Positions 22,924-34,900 of a stretch of 64,000 nucleotides of DNA are shown here, piece after piece (the first letter of the stretch is position 1; each line of letters starts with the position of its first letter). Under the pieces are notes generated by a model. That model was not told where the DNA came from. It did no database searches and was given only the letters and a program-made list of their open reading frames with translations. This stretch comes from Dasypus novemcinctus. Taxonomy: Eukaryota; Chordata; Mammalia; Cingulata; Dasypodidae. Made by a program: the position numbers and the translations under genes. The stretch covers positions 98,275,157 to 98,339,156 of the forward strand of contig NC_080680.1 of assembly GCF_030445035.2 (NCBI RefSeq), read 5' to 3'.

Positions 22924-25900
22924 CCAGTAGATAGCCCCAATACAGGCCTTGGACCTTGTGGATGGATTTTGGTGGCTGTCTCATTCTTATTCACGGTTAT
23001 AACTTTCCCCATATCGATATGGATGTGCATAAAGGTAAAGAACATTTCATTCACATCTACCTACATGATCATTCTCCATGGGTTAAAGTAAGGATCACCA
23101 TCTAAAGTATTCTAGGATAGGAATCTTTGTGAGATGGTCCTTTGAGAACAAGTTTTCTGGAATCAGAATGTCAAAGTTTGATTGCTGGCTCCATTTATTG
23201 TGTGATCCTTGACATGTTTTCTCACCTGTAAAATGGAAGGAAATAGCAGTCTCTACTTCACAGGGTTATTGTGAAGATTAAGTGAATGAATATGTTTAAC
23301 TTACCACAATGCCTGGCACATAGTCAGTGCCCCACAATGCTGGTTATTTTTTCTATGAAGTTTTAATACTTTGATAAATGGCTGTCATTTACATATTGCT
23401 AAAAAGATAAATATTCTTCAAGCATTTTCAAATAAATTTGTTGTTATAATTGAAGGAATCAAGAGAAACTACAAGTACTTTGTTTTTTCTGAATTCTACA
23501 ATGCATTAGTAATTGAATAATAATGTTAAGAGCTAAGGAGTGAGATTATGCCCTGTTTCTGTATACTTTTCCATATTTTCCAGTTTTATGCAATGAAATA
23601 TCTGTTGCATTTAAAATCAGTAAAGAGGGAAGCGGATTTGGCCCAAATGAATGGGGCGTCCACCTGACACATGGGAGGTCCACAGTTCAGACCCAGGGCC
23701 TCCTGACCTGTGTGGTGAGCTGGCCCACACGCAGCGCTGATGTGTGCAAGGAGTGCCGTGCCACGCAGGGGTGTCCCCCACATGGGATGCCCCACGTGCG
23801 GGGAGTGTGCCCCATGAGGAGAGCTGCCCAGCGCAAGAAGAGCATAGCCTGCCCAGGAGTGGTGCTGCACACATGGAGAGCTGATGCAGCAAGATGACGC
23901 AACAGAAACGAGATGCAGATTCCAGGTGCCGCTGCCTGGAATACACGTATTCACAGAAGAACACACAGTGAATGGACACAGAGAGCAGATAATTGGGGGT
24001 GGGTGGGGCGGGGAAGGGGAGAGAAATAAATAAATCTTTAAAAAAAAATAAAACCAGTAAAGAAGGAAGTGGTTGTGGCTCAACTGATAGAACATCCGCC
24101 TACCATATGGGAGGTCCAGGGTTCAAACCCAGAGCCTCCTGACCCGTGTGGTGAGCTGACCCACGCGCAGTGTTGCTGCACACAAGGAGTGCCATATCAC
24201 AGAGGGGTGTGCCCCATGTGCAAGGAGTGCACCCTGCAAGGAGAGCCGCCCCTTGCGTAAAAAGCATAGCCCGCCTAGGAGTGGTGCCACACACGTGGAG
24301 AGCTGACACAGCAAGATGACACAACAACAACAAAAAAGTGACAGTTTCTCAGTGCTGCGTGATAAGAATGTAAGCGGACACAAAAAGAACACACAGCGAA
24401 TGGGCACAGAGAGCAGACAACAGGGGGGAAGGGGAGAAAAATAAATAAAATAAATCTTAAATTAATTTAATTAAATCAGTAAAGAAAAACAGTAAATAAA
24501 TATCATGCTTATAGAGGGAGTAATTCGGCATTGGACATGTTATTTATAGGCATCTGGATTATTGGGGTAAAAAACAGACATGTATCCTGTTTAGAACAGA
24601 AATGTGTATTTAAGAAGTTAGACATGTAAATATTTGTACATATTAAACTTTTTTTTTTTTTTTTTAATTCTAGATCATCAAAGAATATGAAAGAGCCATC
24701 ATCTTTAGATTGGGTCGCATTTTACAAGGAGGAGCCAAAGGACCTGGTCAGTACTAGAATTCTGGATTGTTTGTCTAGAGACTAAAATTCTTCCTGTTAT
24801 TGATGTCGTTTCCCTTTTGAGGGTCTCTGCTGACTTGGGAAAGAGTATGTGTAGTGAAGGGTATATAACAATAGCAGGCACGCTAGCCAGTCTTTAGTCT
24901 GCTTTTCCTCCACTCCCTCCCACTCCCTTCCCTTCCCTTTCCCTTTTGAGGACATAAGATTATTTTAGGCCATGAATAGCTATAGCAATAAATATCTGAG
25001 CAGAAGAATCGTTGCCGAAGAAAGGCTTTCAGTCGTTCATTTGACAAACTTTGACTAAACTCCTACTGTGTTCCAGGCCCTGGAAATCCACATGATACTA
25101 AAACACAATCCCTGCTCTCAAGGAAGTTACCATTTAGTGGTGGGAGACCAAGTTACAGTCCCATGTGATAATAGTATTATTAAATAATCACAGAGAGCTA
25201 CAGGAACAAAAGACTAACCTCAACTAGTGGGATGAGACAAAGCTTTCTTGGAGGTGACATCTTGGCTGAGTTTTGAGGCATGAGAAGGTGTTAAGAGAGG
25301 AGGATTTCTGGCAGAAAGAGCAACGTGTACAAAGTAAAGTAGAAAAGGTTTAAGGAACTACAAGTAGTTCAGTCCAAATACAGTGCAGGGTCTGAGAGGA
25401 GGGGAAGTGGCTGACGGGGTAAGCTGGGGCAGATCATCTAGGACCTTGTGTGACTTGTTCAGGGGTTTGTATTTTAGGGAAGAATGTTTTGTCTGCAGCT
25501 TAGAAAATGGACTGTAGGAGAGAAACTAAAAGAAATAGAATGATGGCTTAGCAAGTCATTCCATTGGTCCAAGTAAAAATTTATGAGTTACAGTAAGAGT
25601 GGAGAGTTAATAAGGAAATGAAATAAAATCCACAGGCCTTGGTGTCGTAATAGTTAGATGTGGGAAATGAGCAAAAAGAGTCAAGAATAACATTTCTGGC
25701 TTCTTGCTCATGGTAGTGCCATTCAGGAGATGAACTGATGACTTTTGGATGATTTGGTTGATTATATTAGAATTGAATGGTGATGTGGACTGATTTGATG
25801 CTGGTGTCTCTCTGTGATCTTCATATGTTGTAGGTTTGTTTTTTATTCTGCCATGCACTGACAACTTCATCAAAGTGGACATGAGAACTATTTCATTTGA

Positions 25901-28900
25901 TATTCCTCCTCAGGAGGTAAGGTTGTCTTTTGCTATGAGTAACTGAGATATCATGTGTGAAAGAGCTTTATTCTAAGAGGCAGCGTAGCAGAGCTGTTAG
26001 AACACAGGCTTTGGAGCCTGACGCCTTCACCGTTTTCTAGCTGTGTAACCTTGAGCAAGTTCTCTAACTTCTCTATGCCTCAGTTTTCTCATCTAGTAAT
26101 AGGATTGTTTTGAGGATTGAATGAGGTATTATTTATAAAATGTTTAGAATAGTGCCTGAAAAATAGTAAGTGCTTGCAATTATTACTATTATTATTACAA
26201 AGCATAAAGTGTAATGTTTGCATCATCACTTTTCGACATCATCATTTTTCCTACCCCGTTTCTCCCCTTTGCATTTCTGATAGAAAATCCTATTTGGTAT
26301 AATATTCTTTCTTCTTAAGGTTCTTGATTTTATTCTAGATAAAATGGTTAGAAACCAAAGAATTAAAAAACTGTTCTCCCAGTATTTTAGATAAAGCATA
26401 TACTCTTAATGTTTTCTGTGAGGAATTATTTTGTGCTTTTTCAGACTGCTTCAAAACAGATATTATCACTGTTGAAACTCATAACAGAATCTCTGGAAAG
26501 TATATTATTATAATGAGAAAAAGGAATTCTTCCAGACTACAATGTAGAGCCAGGACTAAAATCTAGCTTTTCAGGATATCTCTTACTACTTTTCCCACAG
26601 CTTCATGCTAAACTCTAGATTAGCTCCCATAATGACTTTGTCAAAGTAATGACCACCCGTTCCCACATTTTAGGAGGCAAAAAAACCATTGCAGACAGAA
26701 AACCTAAAAAACATGATGAAGGGAGGGACCAATGAGTAATGTCAGTGTTTCCTGGCCAGAGGCCAAGGTCCTTAGCAGCGTTTTGGAGCCTGATCATGTT
26801 GCTTTCTCTTGTCGCAAAATGCAGAAACCAGCTCAGGAACTTCTTTGCTGGTCCTGGTACTGATCCAAGTTATTGGTGAGGTCAGAGTTTATATTCCACA
26901 CATACTTAGTGAAACCAGAAATTATTTTTATCCACAGCAGAAGAACAAGACTAAGAACATTGCTCTATTTTCTGCATGTTTTCCCAACTTTCAGGGAAGA
27001 TCAAACTCTCAGAAGGAGCCCCTCTTGGGTTAGCTGGGAAGTCTTCTAGCACTTTCCTCTATAAACATTGCAGGCATCTGTTAGGGTTGCTTTCAGCTTC
27101 AGCCTTCCAGCTGCTCTTGCCTCTCCTGGCAAGCTGTTAAATGCCGAGCAGTTTGGAATTTGGCAAACTGTCCTTTTTCCTATCCCTTGTGAGCCTACTG
27201 TGAAGAGAGATAAACACTTCTGCCTGTGATAAACAGTAGGCCGAGAGGCTGAGCTTTTGAAAGCTCTGGCTGTGCAAAGTCACAGTGGCAAGCTTGTGTT
27301 TAAGACATACACATTTTCCCATCAAGTCGTGGGAAATGATTAATTTTCACACAAGATGGCCATGTACTATACACTTACTTACAATTCTCCCACTTATCTC
27401 CCAAGTTAGAAGTATTTTTAGATTATTTTTTTAAAAAAAGAAGGATTGCTACTTTGGGGCCTGGCAGGGCTGAACAATGGAAAGTTGTTTTTATTGCTTT
27501 CCATTTAAATAGCTCTTTATACTTTCACAAACATTTTCTTATTTGATCTTCACAAAAATTTGGGTAGAACTGGGCAAGTATTTTTTAGCCCTATCTCACA
27601 AATGATGAAACTCTACATCAAACAGTACAAAAGTTGGAGAGGGACAGGCAGGGCTGGAACTACAGTTAGGTCTCCAGACTCCTATTCCAGTGCTCTTCAC
27701 CTGCCAGTATATTCATTCCTAGGATAATGTTTCAGTGCAATTCTTCTCTCGTTTCTTGACCACCTCCTATGTGTCAAGCCCTCTGCCGGTTATAAAAACA
27801 GACACTGTCCCTGTCCTGAAAAAATTCATAGTCTAGTAGAGAAGTCAGTATGTAACTAATTAATGTCACTACAGGAAGGCACAGTGGATATGCAAAGGGA
27901 AGAGTGCTTAATTCTGCCAAGTGTGTCAGGAAAGTTGCACAGAGAAAGAGACACTTGAGCTGTGTCTTGAATGATGAGTGAGAATGTGCAAGTCTGATGT
28001 TGGGTAGAGAGAGAGGAGAGGACTTCCAGGCCAAAAGGATTCTAATGTAAAAGACCTGGAGTCATGAAGCCTGGTACATGCACAGACCTACAAATGATCT
28101 GGTGTACAGTGCATTCATGAGGAAGTGGGAGAAATGAGGCCAGAGAGATATTGCAGGGCCCGGTGTCAAAGAACTTGTGTGCCAAACCTGAAGATGGTAA
28201 GAAGCTAATGACACATTTTAACTACAGATTACTATAATTGGGAATGATGTACTAAAAGATCACTGTGGCCTAAGTTTAGAAGATATATTGGAAATAAAGG
28301 AAAATAGTTTCTTTTTTATTGTCTGAATTAACTTATTACACTTAACAAAATCTGTGTTTTTGCTTGATAAAGTTAACACCGTTATTCAAGGTGAAGAAAT
28401 AATAAACCCTTACTCAGCACTTATCATAAGCACTTAAATATATTAACTCATTAATTCTCACAACAGTCTTGTGAGTTATACACTACTATTAATCTCCATT
28501 TCACACATGAGGAAATTAAATCCCAGAGAGGTTAAGAAGATAACTTTTGTATTCAAGACAAAATTATGTCATGTTAAACATTTTTATGTAGCATGCTATA
28601 AATATTTTTTTACCCTCATCTCACCCTATAAAAACATTCCCCATGCACTTTTCATTCCACTATTACTGTAATACTTACAGTTCATCAAACTTGGACTCTT
28701 CCATATTTCTCTGTCTTTTGGCAGTCTTTTCTCTGCTGAAATATTCTTCTGCTCCACGCTCTACATTCAGAAAATTTTTATTTCCTTCATGCCTCTGTTC
28801 AGGTATCACCTCTGCCACCCACAACTATCCACACCCTGTCCTTTAAAACCTCCCGTAACTCTTCAAGCTCCTTAAAAGTAGGAACAAAATGTTTTCATAA

Positions 28901-31900
28901 CTTTATCCCTGGGACCTAGTTCAGTGTCTGCTACAAACTGGCCTTACCTAATATTTGTTGAATGACTGAATGAATTGATGTATCAGTGAATATATTAGAA
29001 TTTTAAAGATATAACTAACTTTCTGATACTTTATTAAACAAAGTCAGTGTTTTAAGATGCTCTATGAAATAACATTCCTTATAGTTATCTTAAAGAAACA
29101 GTTGGTTGACAGATGCTTCCTTCATCCTGTAGATCCTCACCAAGGACTCAGTGACAATTAGTGTGGATGGCGTAGTCTATTACCGTGTGCAGAATGCAAC
29201 CCTGGCTGTGGCAAATATCACCAATGCTGACTCAGCAACTCGTCTTTTGGCTCAGACTACTCTGAGGAATGTTCTGGGCACCAAGAACCTTTCTCAGATC
29301 CTCTCTGACAGAGAAGAAATTGCACACAACATGCAGGTAAGGAGCACACCACTACTGTTGCTCACCAGAAGTAGAAAAATGAAGCAAAGAGTTAATGGCT
29401 GTTTGAGAACCTTTTATTAATTCAAGTTGAGGAATCTCTGGTCTTTTCTTTATGAAGAAAGGTTTTCCAAAACTTGATGGAAGGGGACATTTTCACTCTT
29501 AACAGCTCATGGATTAATATCCTTCAGATACATGTATTTATTTTTTAAAAATTCCCTCCTGAGTGTATTTTTTTCCCAGCATTAGTATTAACTTTTTTCT
29601 TTAATGTGATAGTTCAGAGGCTGTTACATAAAGTTGTGCAGGTATTATTGAAGCTTTATTTTGTGTATGAGACCTATAAATTCCCTTGTGACTCTCAGCT
29701 TTCCAGTCTTGCCTGAGTAACAGATGTTGAGTTAAATCTAGCTTGATCAAAAAAGACAAAGTGCAATAAATATGAACTCAAGTATTTCTACTCTTGTTTA
29801 GTCTTCATTGTGAGTAAAAATCTATGATCTTATTTGATTCCCACAATAGCCTTATGAAATAGATAGCTTGGTTTCATTCTTGCTATTCTAAAGGGAGGAA
29901 GTTGAAGCAGAAAGACATAATATGGCTTACACAGCATCATATTAGATCACAGGTTGGCAAACTATGACCCATTCACCAGCCATCTGTTTTTGTAAATAAA
30001 GAATACAGCCACACCCATTCATTTATGTATATCTGTGGCTGCTTTCAAACTACAAGTCTACAACAGTAGAGTTGAATAGTTACAACAGAGACCACAAATA
30101 TACCATTACCACCTGGTCCTTTTAGAAAAATTTTGCCAACTACTGCTTTAACTTGTTACTAATAGAATAAGGATCACCAGCCCAGTCTCCCAGCCCATAC
30201 TTGAGCATTTCTTCCACCATAGGCTAAGTAATATCTCTGCAACAACCCCAACCCCTTATCTGCTCCATAATCCCAATGAACATAGCTGTCGTAGCATCTG
30301 GGCTCAGGCTGAGCAATTTTAGCCTACCTTCTCTCTCCCAGAGTACTCTGGATGATGCTACCGATGACTGGGGAATAAAGGTGGAGCGTGTGGAAATTAA
30401 GGACGTGAAACTACCTGTACAGCTTCAGAGGGCTATGGCTGCAGAAGCAGAAGCATCCCGAGAGGCCCGAGCCAAGGTAATCATTTCTTTACTTTTACTT
30501 ACTGAGTTTTCTTTTTTTACAAAAAAAGTAAAACATGCTCGTTGTAAAAAATTGAAATAATTTGGAAGTATTTAGTAAAGGTAAAAGTAAATATGAAGCC
30601 CCATCACCTCAGATCCTATCCCTCAGAGGCACCACTCTTCTTAACAGTTTGATGCATATACATCTAGAACTGTTCCAACTTAAGAGCAAATGGGTAATAT
30701 CATTTTGCTACCATACATTCCTTACTTATTTTTATCTGCTCTTTCATCCTCTCTTTTTTCTCTGGCTCTTCTTTCTTCCTCTTCCCTCTTCCTCTTCCTT
30801 TCTTTCCCCTTTCCTCTTTTTACTTCTCTTTCTTTGACACTTGCTCTTTTTCCCTCTTTTTCATCGTCATCCCTGCTTATGCCTTAACCCTACACTGGTG
30901 ATATGATTCCTGTGGTAGGTGCTGAGAGAATCTATTGAGATGATAATGCATAAGGACAAGCGTTATCTTATCAAACCCAAGCACCAGGACTGGAACCAGG
31001 AAGCAGAGAGCAGTCAAGACTCAAGGGAGCTAGTCCTTTCACTTCCTGGGCCACAGCTCCCTGTAGATAGCTCATGGTGGAAAATGTCACTCCCAGGCTT
31101 AACATGTCTTCTCAGTTGAACACTAAAGGAAACATACTGGCCCAATTCCAAATTCATAGAGGGGAGTTTCTCTTTGGTCCAGCTTTGGTCAAAGGGGAGA
31201 GTCAGTTAATAATAAGGTCCCACAGCCCCTATACCTATTGTTTTAGCTTCCTTGGCTGCTCTGGCAAATACCATGCAGTGGGTTGGCTTAAACAATGGGA
31301 GTTTATTAGCTCATGGTTTTGAGGCTAAAAGAAAGTCCAAATCAAGATGTCATCAAGGCAATGCTTTCTCCCCAAAGATTGGTGTTCTGGGGCTGGCTGC
31401 TGGCAAGCCTTGGTCCTTAGCTTGTCACATGACAAGGCCCGTGGTCTCCTGGTCTCTCCCTTCTCTTCAGGTTCTGTTGATGTTAAGCTTCTGGCTGCTC
31501 TCTCTCTGGCTTTCTCTCCCTCTTTCTGAATTTCATTCTCTTACGAAGGACTCCAGAAATAGGGTTAAAACCCATCCTGATTGAGGTGGGCCATACCTTA
31601 ACTGAAGTAACCTCACCAAAAGGTCCTACTTAGAATAGGTTCACACCCTGAGGAATGATTAAGTTTAAGAACCTGTTTTTTTCTGGAGTACCTGCAGCTC
31701 CAAACCACCACACCTATGAATGGATGGGAAAAGAGGGCAAGTTTTCATAGGAGGAAAGATCTATGGAGATTGCAGATCTACCACAACATGAGGAGCAAAC
31801 CAATTTGTTGTTGTTACTGCTATTATCATTCTTAGAAAATGACAGTAACTGGTGATAATTGGCTAATCACAGAATGTTAGGTTATGCTAGAATGCCCTTT

Positions 31901-34900
31901 AAGGCAGAGATTACTCACTATAATTTCTTAGTACCAAATAGAATAGTAACTCATTTGACATACTACCATCAGAATTTTTAGGTTTTCCTGATGTGTTAAT
32001 TGATGTTTGTGCTGATGACCTGGTGATACTGCAAAACCCTCAAGTGCCTTCTCTCAAAACCATCACATTTAGAGGGCTAATTCATATTTATGATAATGTT
32101 ATGAAATATTCTGTACTATAATTATTTTGAAAATTGGGAATTTTTTACCTAGAATATGTAATTAACCAAAAGCCCCAATTCCAAACCAAACTGAATAATA
32201 GAATTTATCATACTTAAACTACATAGAATATCAGAGCCAGAAGGGTCCTTGGAGATTACTTTTCTAAGGTGCCAAATACCTGGCCCAGATGCTGCCACTC
32301 CACCCTCCTATTCCCATGCCAATAATTAACTACAGCACTGTTTTCCACTGAGTGTAGAGTTGGCTTGAGAACCCTTCTACAGCATTCCAGGGAGCAACCA
32401 TCAACTGCTTGGAGTTGGCCCTAAAAATGAAACTTATTTGCTGTCCCACTATTCAGATGAAAAATTGAAGCCCTGAAAAGTTAATTGATTTCCTCAAGAT
32501 CACAGAGTTGATTAGTGGCAGTGGAAATTAGAACTCCCTTCTGTTCTTCACTGCCTTCTCTGGGACTTCCCAGGATGGGCTGAGCCTCTTCCACAAGCAT
32601 TCTCAATAGGTTTAAAAAGAGAATACCTATTTTTTTTGATAACGTTAAGAAATGATAAAGGCAGCCTGTTAAAATTCTGAATTATCATGCTCCCTCTTTG
32701 ATAGGGCTGTAGAATTAGTATAGAAGCAGTGTCATTGACCTGGCCCAAGATCGTCTTTAGGATTAGAGTAACACATAGACTCACAAGAAGCCCAGCCCCT
32801 TCTGTAAAATACCATAATCCTGCAATGACATAAGGCTTATATTCAAGTTCTCAAAGAAAATACAGGGTCATAGTGTTTTCAGCAGATAAATTGCAAAGGA
32901 AAATAAAGATAAGGTGGGACTATCTATAAATTAAAAGATTTCAGAGAAAAACTCAAGTTCATTAGCCATTAGGGAAATGCAAATTCAGATCACAAAGGGA
33001 TGCCACACTCTACATCCACCAGAATGGCTAAAATTTAAACAAGCAAACAAAAACAAACAGAATAACCAGGTATAAGTAAGGGAAGAATTATAACACATAT
33101 TCTCCTGGTGGAGGTATAAATTGATATAACCACTTGGGAAAACTATCTGGTAGTATCTATTAAAACAACTCTCAAAAAAACTCTTAGCGGCTTGAAATGT
33201 AATGTCTTTTGTGCTCGCATTCTCCCTTATTTCTTTTTCATAACTGTCAGAAAAATGCCTGGCACGTGCTTTGAGACTCATATGTGTAAGTCCAGTATTC
33301 TATTAAATTGAGAGGGTGGGACATGAAAATGCAAAGATCACCTTTTGCAATCAGCCCACATTATCTGCCAAAAAGGAGAAGCAGTACCAATCTCACATAC
33401 ATGAAAATGCCAGATTTTAAAATGGTGGTTTGTAAATATAAATGGTATTGATTGACTTGGCAATAGCCCTATATGCCCATAAGTAGCTTGCTCTGCTCTC
33501 TAATATCCTATCAACAGGGCATACTCGGCCTATATTAGACAAAGCCAGTGGTGGTGTTTTCACATCTTTGGCAGCTCATTCAAAGCAGCTTTCCAGCTGA
33601 GAGATCGTGTATTGATTAGTAGTGGGAAATGAGATATCTTTGCAATTGGTCCATGTCCAGACAAAAATAGTGCCTAATCGGACATCTGAGATGACATGGG
33701 GGTGAAAATCAGAGCCTGCTGTTCTTGTGGCAGGGTTTTTAAGTGCATTCTCTGCCGAGCTTGTCTTGGAGTACAGTTCCATAGTTGTCTTTGCACATCT
33801 CTGGCCCTTTCCCCTTCTTGCAGACCTTGGTGGTTTTCCTTGATAAATTAAGGTTTGTAATCCCTCAGGAAGTGCCATATCTTTATCCTTTATCTCAGTT
33901 CACTACCCACGTGACCCAAACCTAGAAACCTGGAACTCAGCCTCTGTTCCCCTCTCCTCCAAATTCTGTTGATTCTTCCTCCAGAATATCTCCCAAATCC
34001 ATTTCCTCCTCCATCTCTGCCACCAGTGACTCTTACCAATGGCCCTGAACCCTTTCTGCTATCTGCTCTCAATCTCTTCTCTTGGAATCTATCCTCAGAT
34101 ATCTTATCAGAGTGTTTTCTCAAGCTAGGTCTGAGGAGATGACTTACCAGTGGCTTCCCTGCCTGTAGAGTGGAGACCAAACACCCTGGCTTTGCAGCCC
34201 TTCAGACCCTAGCCCCTGTTCATCCTCCACCTTTCTCCTCTTCCATATGCAGTATTGAACCCTACAGTTTTCTGGAATACACCAGCTTTTTATACCTCAG
34301 TACCTTTTCATGTGTTCTGTCTGAAATATTCCTCATTTTTGTCCAAATAGCAAACTTTTTATCCTTTAATATCGAACTTAAATTATCTCCCCACTATTCC
34401 CTCTGCGAAAAAATTGCTTTCTACTTTGTGTTAGCATTGTACTGTATACAAATCTCTGACATTTAGTTATCACACCAGAATGAAATTATTTGTTTCCATG
34501 TTTGGCTCCCCTACTTGACTAGGGGCTCCTTCAGACTAAGGATTCCACTCTCTAGTCCTAGCACCTACAACAGACTTAATACCTAGAAGGTCCCAAAGTT
34601 TGCAAAGTGAATGAAATTTCATTGGTCATAAGACCATTGCTTCTAACTCTGATGTTTGCAGGAGTATTAGAAACCATTAATATTTTGAGATCCATGTGAG
34701 GGCAATCTGGTTATGGTAACTTTATACCTTTTCTTCTCCTAAGATTGTAAAATCAAAGTAGCTTCTGTATCTTTTATCCATTAAGGCATTGCTGGGTCCA
34801 TGTATCAGATCTTGTCTTGTATTTGCCATTCCTCTATATTAGCCTCCACTTACACATATGACATTTAATATACCTTTTCTATCCTCCTCACAACGATCCA

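Larger units (their letters stand above)
6151..22930 (+). other. STOM: STOM intron 1 (16.8 kb)
   Basis: This long first intron carries SINEs, MIRs, L1 pieces, two copies of other repeat families and a C-rich tract, each listed separately. Stretches without recognised repeats include about 7240-8540, 9810-11000, 15780-16180 and 19480-21150. No convincing coding exon was found in it. Confidence 0.9.

Noticed and set aside
23627-24472. tRNA genes suggested by A- and B-box-like motifs
   Set aside because: These are SINE heads with long non-tRNA bodies, A-rich tails and target duplications. No cloverleaf was judged intact. The same applies to the other SINE copies.
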